Positions 33,857-40,436 of a stretch of 40,436 bases of DNA are shown one piece after another. Every line of letters begins with the position of its first letter. Position 1 is the stretch's first letter. The position numbers were made by a program, and so were the translations under genes. Source of the DNA: Pandoraea sp. (lineage in GTDB: Bacteria > Pseudomonadota > Gammaproteobacteria > Burkholderiales > Burkholderiaceae). The notes beneath the pieces are model-generated. The model saw only the letters and a list, made by a program, of their open reading frames with translations, did no database searches and had not been told where the DNA came from. The DNA is taken from positions 1 through 40,436 of the forward strand of contig JARLJF010000110.1 in the NCBI GenBank assembly GCA_031291335.1. Direction: 5' to 3'.

Positions 33857-35332
33857 TCAGCGATGGCTGAAGCTCGCCTTGAACGGCTGCTTGGGCACGA
33901 CGACATCCTTCACGTCGCAAAAGAATTCGAAGCTCCAGTCGCCGCCTTCGCGTCCGATGCCCGAGCGCTTGATGCCGCCGAAGGGCGCCGCCAGATCGCG
34001 AATGCCGAAACTGTTGATCCAGATGAAACCCGTGCGAACGCGTTGCGCTACCGCAATGGCATGCGCCTCGTCGCCATAGCAGACACCGCCCAGCCCATAG
34101 TCCGTGCCGTTGGCCATGTCGACGACCTCGTCATCGTTTCTGAACGTTTGCAGCGTGAGCACGGGACCGAAGACTTCCTGCTGCACGATCTCGTCGCGCT
34201 GGCGCAGGTCGGTGATCAGTGTCGGCGCGAAGTACTGCGCACCGAACGCATGCCGGGTGCCCCCCCACAACACGCGCGCACCGCCCGCCACGGCACGCTC
34301 GACGAAGCCCTGCACGCGCTCGAGCTGCCGCATATGGATGATCGGGCCGACCTCGGTCGCCCCGTCGCGCGGGTCTCCCACGACCAGTCGTTCGACCTGC
34401 GCGCGCAGCGTCTCGGCGAACGTCGTCGCCACGTCGGCATGCACGAGCAGACGGGTGCCCGCCAGACACACCTGCCCGGCGTTGCGATACATCAGCGCGG
34501 CAGTTGCCGCGGCAGCGTCGAGATCGGCATCTGCCAGCACGATGAAGGCCGACTTGCCCCCCAGTTCGAGACTGCACGGCACGAGGTTCGCCGCCGCCGT
34601 CTTGGCGATCCACTTGGCCGTGGTGACCGACCCGGTGAACGAGATACGCGCGAGCCGGGCGTCGCTCACGAGCGCCGCCCCGGTCACTGCCCCCGAGCCC
34701 TGCAGCAGATTGAACACTCCCGGCGGCAACCCCGCCTCGTGTGCGCAATCGGCGAGGAGCGACGAGGTGAGCGGCGCCCACTCCGGAGCCTTCAAGACCA
34801 CCGTATTGCCCGACGCAAGCGCCGGACCGATCTTCCACGTCGCGAGCATCAGCGGCGAATTCCACGGGGTGATCACCGCGACCACGCCCGCCGGATCGTG
34901 ACGCACGAGATGGCGCGCCTGTGGCGTCTCGATCACGCGGTCCTGCAGCGTCAAGGCGTGCTCGGCAAACCACGTAATGTTTTGCATGGCGCGCGGCACC
35001 ACGCCGTGCGCCATACGCGAGCGCAACACGCCGGCGTCGACGCTCTCCAACGTGGCGAAGGCATCGGCACGACGTCCGATCGCGTCGGCGAAGCGCTGAA
35101 GATACGGTTGACGTCCCGCAGCGCCCAGCGCAGCCCACGCGGGAAACGCCAGCGCTGCGGACGTCACGGCTGCATCGACGTGCGCGAGACTGCCGCTCGC
35201 GATGTCGCCCAGCCGCGTCTGGTCGATGGGCGAGACGCACTCGAAGGTGTCGTCGGACGCCACGCGGCGGCCGTCGATATAGTGATCCGGCGAAACCGAT
35301 ACGCCGGTAACGTCAAAACGGGTAGCACTCAT
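33857..35332 (-). CDS. hpaE: 5-carboxymethyl-2-hydroxymuconate semialdehyde dehydrogenase
   Basis: 491-aa NAD-dependent aldehyde dehydrogenase. Catalytic residues are in place: N158 in TPWNSP, K181, E256 in LELGGKSA and C289 in GQVCLAGTRL. It should oxidise the ring-cleavage aldehyde to 5-carboxymethyl-2-hydroxymuconate, the second step after HpaD. General aldehyde dehydrogenases look similar, so the name depends on the operon context. Start ATG 35332 (MSATRFDVTGVS) has only a weak AGAGA upstream; an overlapping ATG five bases further upstream opens only a two-codon frame. It lies 87 bp after hpaI and 44 bp before hpaD. Confidence 0.85.
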   Translation of the reverse strand: MSATRFDVTGVSVSPDHYIDGRRVASDDTFECVSPIDQTRLGDIASGSLAHVDAAVTSAALAFPAWAALGAAGRQPYLQRFADAIGRRADAFATLESVDAGVLRSRMAHGVVPRAMQNITWFAEHALTLQDRVIETPQARHLVRHDPAGVVAVITPWNSPLMLATWKIGPALASGNTVVLKAPEWAPLTSSLLADCAHEAGLPPGVFNLLQGSGAVTGAALVSDARLARISFTGSVTTAKWIAKTAAANLVPCSLELGGKSAFIVLADADLDAAAATAALMYRNAGQVCLAGTRLLVHADVATTFAETLRAQVERLVVGDPRDGATEVGPIIHMRQLERVQGFVERAVAGGARVLWGGTRHAFGAQYFAPTLITDLRQRDEIVQQEVFGPVLTLQTFRNDDEVVDMANGTDYGLGGVCYGDEAHAIAVAQRVRTGFIWINSFGIRDLAAPFGGIKRSGIGREGGDWSFEFFCDVKDVVVPKQPFKASFSHR

Positions 35333-35419
35333 GCCATGTCTCTAAGGAAATGTTTGGGGGAGGCCGCGGAAGGCGTGGAGCGCGCGGGCACGTCGTGCAA
35401 GTCGCGCGCTTCGATTCGC

Positions 35420-36205
35420 TCAACGCGTCTCGTCTTTGCCGACGGCGAATTTCGCGGCGAGCGAACGGCTCGCGCTCGCGAGCAACGAGGTATCGATGCC
35501 CACGGCGATGAAGGTCACGCCCAGGTCGAGGTAGTGACGGGCGAGCGTCTCGTCCACGCACAGAATGCCGGCCGCCTTGCCTGCCCGCCGAATGCGCGCG
35601 ATGCCGTCCTCGATGGCCTGGCGCACGTCGGTATGCGTTGCCTGACCGAGATGGCCCATCGATGCGGCCAGATCGGCCGGTCCGATGAACACGCCGTCGA
35701 CGCCCTCGACGGCTGCGATCTCGTCGACCTGCGCCAGCGCGTCAGCCGTCTCCACTTGCACGAGCAGGCTGGTTGTCTGGTTCGCCGCGTGCAGATAGTC
35801 CTCGTAGCGATTCCATCGCGAAGAGCGCGCCAATCCACTGCCAACGCCACGAATGCCCTGTGGCGGATAGCGCGTTGCGCTGACCAGCGTTTGTGCCATC
35901 GCGGCGGACTCGACCATCGGCACGAGCAGCGTCGTCGCACCGATTTCCAGCACCTGTTTGATGAGCACCGCGTCGCCGTGCGGCAGCCGCACGACGGGAT
36001 GCGTCGGGTAAGGCGCCATCGCCTGTAACGTGGCCAGCATCGTGCGCAGGTCGTTCGGCGCATGCTCGCCGTCGATCACCAGCCAGTCGAAGCCGCTGCC
36101 GGCGCACAACTCGGCGGCATAGGGCGTGGCCAGTCCCAGCCACAGACCGATCTGACGCTCGCCGCGTGCGAGTGCCTGCTTGAAAGTGTTCGGGGGTGTT
36201 TTCAT
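35420..36205 (-). CDS. hpaI: 4-hydroxy-2-oxoheptanedioate aldolase
   Basis: 261-aa class II pyruvate aldolase, which splits 4-hydroxy-2-oxoheptane-1,7-dioate to pyruvate and succinate semialdehyde, the last ring-derived step. Key residues line up with E. coli HpaI with an offset of three: H48 in [10 protein letters not shown]73 in VVRLPHGD, E152 in VQVETADA and D178 in [11 protein letters not shown]. The start at 36205 ([20 protein letters not shown]) has GGAG nine bases upstream; the open frame further upstream runs into hpaH. It lies 46 bp after hpaH. Confidence 0.9.
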   Translation of the reverse strand: MKTPPNTFKQALARGERQIGLWLGLATPYAAELCAGSGFDWLVIDGEHAPNDLRTMLATLQAMAPYPTHPVVRLPHGDAVLIKQVLEIGATTLLVPMVESAAMAQTLVSATRYPPQGIRGVGSGLARSSRWNRYEDYLHAANQTTSLLVQVETADALAQVDEIAAVEGVDGVFIGPADLAASMGHLGQATHTDVRQAIEDGIARIRRAGKAAGILCVDETLARHYLDLGVTFIAVGIDTSLLASASRSLAAKFAVGKDETR

Positions 36206-36251
36206 GACATCGGCTCCAGTGAGGTGCGGATGAATGGGGCGATACGCCCCC

Positions 36252-37061
36252 TCAGACGAAGCGAACGCCGATCGCGCCGAGCGGACCGTAATCGGCATGG
36301 AAGACGTCGCCCGCAGCGCACGCCACCGGTCGCGTGAATGACCCGGCCAGCACGATTTCGCCTGCCTGCAGCCCTTCATCGAATGCGCCCAGCTTGTTGG
36401 CAAGCCAGGCAATGCCGTTGCCGGGATGGTTGAGCACGGCCGCACTCAGGCCCGACTCTTCGATCACGCCGTTTCGGTAGAGCAGCGCGCCGGCCCAGCG
36501 CAGGTCGACGGCATCCGGCTTCACGGGGCGCCCGCCAAGAATCACCGCCGCATTGGCCGCGTTGTCCGCGATCGTGTCGAAGACCTTGCGCGGCGCTTTC
36601 GTGTCGCGATCGAACAGCTCGATGCGACCGTCGATCAATTCGAGCGCGGGCGTCACCCATGCGGTGGCGTCGAGCACATCGAACAGCGTGACACCGGGCC
36701 CCTTGAGCGGCTTGGCCAGAATGAACGCCAACTCCACTTCGAGACGCGGCACGATGAAGCGCGAGGCCTCGAGCGTTGCCCCGTCGGCCACGAGCATATC
36801 GTCGAGCAGCGTGCCGTGATCGGGTTCCGTGATCTGGGCGGCGACCTGCATGGCGCGCGACGTCAGTCCGATCTTGTGTCCGATCACGCGGCGGCCTTCC
36901 GCGAACTTCAGCGCCAGCCATGCCTGCGAGATCGCGTAGCTGTCGGCAATCGTCATGTCGGGATAGCGACGGGAAAACTGCATGACCGGCGTGCGGCTGC
37001 GCTCGGCGTCGTGCAACTCGCGGGCGAGGGCCTGATGGGTCGAGGCGTCGAGCTTCGGCAT
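36252..37061 (-). CDS. hpaH: 2-oxo-hept-4-ene-1,7-dioate hydratase
   Basis: 269-aa hydratase of the FAH superfamily (HpaH/HpcG, close to MhpD and XylJ), adding water to the 2-oxoalkene before HpaI cleaves it. The metal-binding glutamates are present at E108, E110 and E141 ([11 protein letters not shown] and ALELIDGRI), two positions on from E. coli HpcG. The family stretch [16 protein letters not shown] is at about 57-73. First gene of the operon: ATG 37061 has GGAG 11 bases upstream, and the 48-bp shared element ends 84 bp before it. Confidence 0.9.
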   Translation of the reverse strand: MPKLDASTHQALARELHDAERSRTPVMQFSRRYPDMTIADSYAISQAWLALKFAEGRRVIGHKIGLTSRAMQVAAQITEPDHGTLLDDMLVADGATLEASRFIVPRLEVELAFILAKPLKGPGVTLFDVLDATAWVTPALELIDGRIELFDRDTKAPRKVFDTIADNAANAAVILGGRPVKPDAVDLRWAGALLYRNGVIEESGLSAAVLNHPGNGIAWLANKLGAFDEGLQAGEIVLAGSFTRPVACAAGDVFHADYGPLGAIGVRFV

Positions 37062-37145
37062 CGCGTTGTCTCCATAGCGCCGCCCAGCGCAGGCGACGTG
37101 TTTTTGCAGGTCGATAGCCTCTATTCTTGCGGCCGCCCGCGCCAC

Positions 37146-37193
37146 GAACAATCAATCGATTTTGGGTGATTGATAAGCAAAACTGGATAATCG
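37146..37193 (-). promoter_or_regulatory. 48-bp shared regulatory element, copy 2 (hpaH operon)
   Basis: On the minus strand it reads CGATTATC, AGTTT, GCTTA and then CCAAAATCGATTGATTGTTC, 41 of 48 bases identical to copy 1 at 27557-27604 and in the same orientation to its downstream gene. Inside it ATCAATC and GATTGAT form an inverted repeat with a 10-bp spacer. It ends 84 bp before hpaH. TTGTTC could serve as -35 with AGAATA 18 bp on. Inferred to be the site of the LysR protein at 26617-27549. Confidence 0.8.
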
Positions 37194-37421
37194 AACGCCG
37201 CCTGACGGCACACCTTTCGTGCGGAAATCCCCCACTGTCGCAAGGCCGCCACACCTTCAACCTTTCGTTGAATCACGTTCGGCGAAACCGATCGACCGGC
37301 CATCTCCACGCTTCGCGACTCCATTGCGCAATTTTCTCCGGCAACGTCGGGCTTTCTTCTCGCCGCGCCCTCCCGGACCGCCCACCACGCCGCATTACCG
37401 ACCGAGAGTCATCAACACCCA
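37194..37421. other. intergenic region between the hpa element and the Fur-type promoter
   Basis: About 230 bp with no gene and no clear motif between the divergent hpaH operon and the TonB receptor gene. Short frames on both strands lack ribosome binding sites and recognisable families. The flanking controls are the shared 48-bp element on one side and the Fur-type promoter on the other. Confidence 0.5.
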
Positions 37422-37451
37422 TTAAAAATGAGAGTGATTTGCATTTATAAT
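37422..37451 (+). promoter_or_regulatory. Fur-regulated promoter of the TonB receptor
   Basis: TTAAAA (37422-37427) and TATAAT (37446-37451) are 18 bp apart. Between them lies AATGAGAGTGATTTGCATT (37427-37445). Its core TGAGAGTGATTTGCA matches the 7-1-7 Fur site (TGATAAT-N-ATTATCA) at 10 of 14 defined positions. Fur with Fe(II) bound there would cover the -35/-10 gap and repress in iron-rich cells. A 140-nt leader follows with no visible gene. Confidence 0.75.
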
Positions 37452-37591
37452 CCGCGTCGTTTTATTACAGCGCATTACGCGTTACGTGTCCCGCGCGTAC
37501 CGCGTCATGCATAACGATCCGAACGCCGCAGCATCCGCTTCTGCCAGCGGCCACGCTCGCCACACTCTTGCAGTCACGAAGGTCAGCCAAG

Positions 37592-39793
37592 ATGAAGATG
37601 TCCGTAAGTCGCCGTGCACACGCGGCAGCCGATGCCGCCGGTATGGTTAGCGCCGCCCGCCTCACCCGAATCCATCGCCTCGCCTCCCCGACTCGTCTGC
37701 CGCGCGCCACCGCCTGCGCCGCCGCGCTCCTCATGGCAACGCTCGGTAGCGCGCATGCGCAGCAGGCCACGACGGCCACCACTGCCGCCGAATCCAAGGC
37801 TGACGTCGAACTCGGCGCAGTCAATGTCTCGGGCGACTGGCTCGGCACGGGTCTCGACAACAGCGCGAAGACCTTTCCCGGCGCGCGCACGGTCGTGAAG
37901 AAGGAACAGATCGACGCCTCGGGCGCTTCGAGCATCGGCGACGTCTTGCGTCGTGTGCCGGGCGTGCAGGCCACCGATAACTCCAGCAGTGCAGGCAGCG
38001 CCATCTCGTTGAACATCGGTGTACGCGGTCTCGCGGGTCGTTTCAGCCCGCGCTCAACGGTGCTGCTTGACGGCATTCCGCTTGCCGTGGCGCCTTATGG
38101 CCAGCCGCAGCTGTCGTTCGCGCCGGTCAGCCTCTTCAACATCGAGAGCATCGACGTCGTGCGTAGCGGCGGTGCCGTTCGCTACGGTCCGCAGAACGTG
38201 GGCGGCGTGATCAACTTCAAGACGCGCTCGATCCCGAACACGCCGGGCCTCACCGGCGACGCGACCGTGCGTCAGAACATCTACACCGCGGGTGGCGGCA
38301 CCAACACGCAATACGGCCTTTTCCTCGGCACGCAGATGGACAACGGCCTCGGCCTCGCGCTGCTGTACTCGGGCATGGTCGGGCGCGACTGGCGCACGGG
38401 CAGCGACGAGAACGTGAACGATCTCGCGTTGAAGTGGCGCTACGACATCACGCCGAGCCAGCAGGTCTACGGTAAGGTCTCGTACTACGACGCCAAGTCG
38501 AAAACACCGGGTGGCCTGACCGCAGCGCAATACAACGCCGATCCGTTCCAGAACACGCGTCCGAACGACTACTGGAGCGGCAACCGCACCGGTCTGGACT
38601 TCGGCTACCTGAACACGATCTCGGAGACACAGGAATTCGAGATCCGCACGTTCTACAACGAGAGCTACCGTCAGAGTTCGCTGACCAATCTCTCGGTCTT
38701 GCCGCTCGTCACGATCCATCAGCCGCGTAACTATCAGACGTTCGGCATCGAGCCGCGCTACACGCAGCGTCTGTTCGTCGGGCCGACAGCGCATGACGTG
38801 ACTGTCGGCTATCGCTTCATCCGCGAGCGTGGCGACGACAACAACTTCCAGGTCAATGTCGCCAATGGCAACACGTCGGCGACGACCACGTTCTACAACT
38901 ACACCACCGCGAACGCGTTCTACATCGACGACCGCATGGCGTGGGGCAACTGGCGTCTCACGCCGGGCGTGCGCTACGAAATGATTGCGTCGCAGCGTGT
39001 CGACAAGGCGTCGGGCAACACCTTCCGCACCGATAACAACAAGCCGCTGCCGTCGGTGAACCTGTCGTATCTGGTGAACAGCGCGTGGACGATCTTCGCG
39101 GACTACAGCACGTCGTTCGGCCCGGTGCAGAACACGCAACTGAACTCGATGTCGGCGACGAACCCGCTCCAGCCGGAAGTGGCTCGCACGTATGAAATCG
39201 GTACACGTTGGACGGACAATCGCTGGAAGGCCGAGTTGACGGCCTTCAAGATGAAGTTCGACAACCAGATTCTGCAAGTGCCGAACGTCAGCCCGGCGAC
39301 CTTCCAGAACATCGGTGCGACGAACCACGACGGTATCGAAACCGCACTTGACTACACCTTCGATCGCGACAGCGCGCTGCGTGGTCTGAACCTGTACGCG
39401 AACTTCACGTACGTGCGTGCCATCCAGAAGTCGGGCACGACGGCCGGCCTCGACGTACCGTTCTACTCACGCTTTACCGACACCCTCGGCGCGCGCTATG
39501 CGATCGGTCAATGGACCTTCAACGTCTCGACCACGCATCAAAGCTCGCAGTACTCGGATCTGGCAAACACCGAAGCCCAATCGGCCGACGGTACCAACGG
39601 CAAGGTGCCGGGTTACCGCGTGTGGAATCTGCAAGCGATGTACAAGCTGCCGTTCTACAAGAACGCCGATGTCACCGTCGGGGTGAACAACGTGTTCGAC
39701 AAGCGCTTCTACACGCGTAACACCGACCAGAACGGCGGCATCATGGTCGGCGCGCCGCGCATGGTCTACGTTCAGGGACACTTCGGGTTCTGA
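37592..39793 (+). CDS. TonB-dependent outer-membrane receptor (siderophore/ferric-citrate type)
   Basis: 733-aa TonB-dependent receptor, FecA-like. A long signal peptide (about 1-56, ending GSAHAQ) precedes a plug domain with DVLRRVPGVQ and the GVRGL...STVLLDGIPL and SIDVVRSGGAVRYGPQNVGG segments (about 100-205), then a 22-strand barrel ending in the terminal aromatic (YVQGHFGF). The ligand is not readable; xenosiderophore or ferric dicitrate are typical for this group. Start ATG 37592 (MKMSVSRRAHAA) is preferred because AAGG lies nine bases upstream; a TTG in the same frame at 37568 is the alternative. A Fur-type promoter precedes it and an intrinsic terminator follows. No FecI/FecR or TonB/ExbBD genes are in the window. 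Confidence 0.92.
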   Translation: MKMSVSRRAHAAADAAGMVSAARLTRIHRLASPTRLPRATACAAALLMATLGSAHAQQATTATTAAESKADVELGAVNVSGDWLGTGLDNSAKTFPGARTVVKKEQIDASGASSIGDVLRRVPGVQATDNSSSAGSAISLNIGVRGLAGRFSPRSTVLLDGIPLAVAPYGQPQLSFAPVSLFNIESIDVVRSGGAVRYGPQNVGGVINFKTRSIPNTPGLTGDATVRQNIYTAGGGTNTQYGLFLGTQMDNGLGLALLYSGMVGRDWRTGSDENVNDLALKWRYDITPSQQVYGKVSYYDAKSKTPGGLTAAQYNADPFQNTRPNDYWSGNRTGLDFGYLNTISETQEFEIRTFYNESYRQSSLTNLSVLPLVTIHQPRNYQTFGIEPRYTQRLFVGPTAHDVTVGYRFIRERGDDNNFQVNVANGNTSATTTFYNYTTANAFYIDDRMAWGNWRLTPGVRYEMIASQRVDKASGNTFRTDNNKPLPSVNLSYLVNSAWTIFADYSTSFGPVQNTQLNSMSATNPLQPEVARTYEIGTRWTDNRWKAELTAFKMKFDNQILQVPNVSPATFQNIGATNHDGIETALDYTFDRDSALRGLNLYANFTYVRAIQKSGTTAGLDVPFYSRFTDTLGARYAIGQWTFNVSTTHQSSQYSDLANTEAQSADGTNGKVPGYRVWNLQAMYKLPFYKNADVTVGVNNVFDKRFYTRNTDQNGGIMVGAPRMVYVQGHFGF

Positions 39794-39900
39794 TCGGGGA
39801 TTGTCGAGGCGAGTGCGATGCCGGAGAGATCGCGCTCGATTCACATGCGGCAGCGGCGTTACGTGCCTCATCTGCCTCATCTGTCTTACCGATACCAACA

Positions 39901-39931
39901 CCGGCTCACCTTGCGTGAGCCGGTTTTTTTT
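39901..39931 (+). terminator. intrinsic terminator after the TonB receptor gene
   Basis: CCGGCTCAC and GTGAGCCGG pair perfectly around CTTGC and run directly into eight T residues. It lies 107 bp after the receptor stop and 54 bp before the end of the convergent manC. Confidence 0.92.
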
Positions 39932-39985
39932 CGTCAACCGCAGTCCAGCACTCCCAATTGGAGCGACGGGCGCGGTCTTGGCGAC

Positions 39986-40436
39986 TTACTTCGTACGGCC
40001 GTAGTCGTCCTGGAAACGAACGATATCGTCTTCGCCGAGATACGCGCCCGATTGCACTTCAATGAGTTCGAGCGGCACTTTGCCGGGGTTCTCGAGCCGG
40101 TGAGTCGTGCCCACGGGAATGTACGTGGATTGATTTTCCGTCAGCAATATCGTGTTTTCGCCATTCGTGACGCGCGCCGTACCCGTCACCACCACCCAGT
40201 GCTCTGAACGGTGGTAGTGCATCTGCAGACTCAACGACGCGCCGGGCTTCACGACGATCTTCTTCACCTGGAAGCGGTCGCCGACACAAATGCCTTCATA
40301 GTCGCCCCACGGCCGGAAAACCCGCTGGTGGAACACCGACTCGGAACGGCCTTCTGCGATGAGCGTCTCGACCATGCGCTTCACGTCCTGCACATGATCC
40401 TTCGAGGTCACCAGCACTACATCCGGGGTCTCGACA
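39986..40436 (-). CDS. manC: mannose-1-phosphate guanylyltransferase / mannose-6-phosphate isomerase, C-terminal part (cut by window edge)
   Basis: C-terminal part of the same manC whose 5' part is at 1-1115. It enters from the right edge and ends at TAA 39988-39986. It holds the type II phosphomannose isomerase cupin: [19 protein letters not shown], with the zinc-binding QxHxH...EH motif, and the tail ending FQDDYGRTK. The 141 bases at 40296-40436 are also at 1-141, in frame, so the joined gene runs 1115 to 1 and then 40295 to 39986 (1425 bp, 474 aa). It is convergent with the TonB receptor gene. Confidence 0.93.
   Translation of the reverse strand, partial: VETPDVVLVTSKDHVQDVKRMVETLIAEGRSESVFHQRVFRPWGDYEGICVGDRFQVKKIVVKPGASLSLQMHYHRSEHWVVVTGTARVTNGENTILLTENQSTYIPVGTTHRLENPGKVPLELIEVQSGAYLGEDDIVRFQDDYGRTK
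40296..40436. repeat. 141-bp exact terminal direct repeat, right copy
   Basis: Identical to positions 1-141. See the left copy: the overlap is within manC, keeps its reading frame, and indicates that the contig is a closed path of 40,295 bp. Confidence 0.95.

Noticed and set aside
38054..39328. 424-codon minus-strand frame opposite the TonB receptor
   Set aside because: No ribosome binding site or recognisable family, and it is antisense to an evident receptor gene.

Overview
The window reads as a high-GC betaproteobacterial chromosome segment, most likely Burkholderiaceae (Pandoraea- or Burkholderia-like). The evidence is the sequence of RpoB, RpoC and the ribosomal proteins, the gene order rpsL-rpsG-fusA-tuf-trpT-secE-nusG-rplKAJL-rpoBC, and accessory families typical of that group (DUF4148, MocR, MHS transporters). 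The genus is inferred and no search was run.

The first and last 141 bases are identical, and a manC gene that is cut at both edges becomes one intact 474-codon gene when the ends are joined. The sequence is therefore a circular contig of 40,295 bp. It carries no replication, partition or mobilisation gene. Its single tuf has fusA on one side, as tufA does, and trpT-secE on the other, as tufB does. The simplest reading is that two near-identical tuf genes in direct orientation on the chromosome were collapsed into one, closing a loop. The likely native order is tuf-trpT-secE-nusG-rplKAJL-rpoBC-manC-accessory block-rpsL-rpsG-fusA-tuf.

Layout. 1-1115: 5' part of manC (minus). 1216-18455: the transcription and translation core on the minus strand, with a textbook promoter before rpsL, several hairpins or terminators, an L10-type leader before rplJ and a 506-nt spacer before rpoB. 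18602-26593: small accessory genes, namely a MocR regulator, an unrecognised 409-aa protein, a HAD phosphatase, an AraC regulator, a CopD/HemJ-like membrane protein, a DUF4148 protein, a dienelactone hydrolase, a DUF302 protein and a Pro/Gly-rich secreted protein. 26617-30304: a LysR regulator divergent from an aromatic/aspartate-type aminotransferase and an MHS-family transporter. 30344-30969: a HepT/MntA toxin-antitoxin pair whose toxin has an in-frame stop codon. 30998-37061: a homoprotocatechuate-type meta-cleavage operon (hpaH-hpaI-hpaE-hpaD-hpaG-like plus a ketopantoate-reductase-like gene). 37422-39793: a TonB-dependent receptor behind a Fur box. 39986-40436: 3' part of manC.

The strongest unexpected signal is a 48-bp sequence, 41 of 48 identical, present twice: between lysR and the aminotransferase (27557-27604) and upstream of hpaH (37146-37193). 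Both copies have the same orientation to the downstream gene, and both end 83-84 bp before its start codon. This suggests that the LysR protein controls both units, joining transamination and uptake to ring cleavage in one regulon for aromatic acids or aromatic amino acids.
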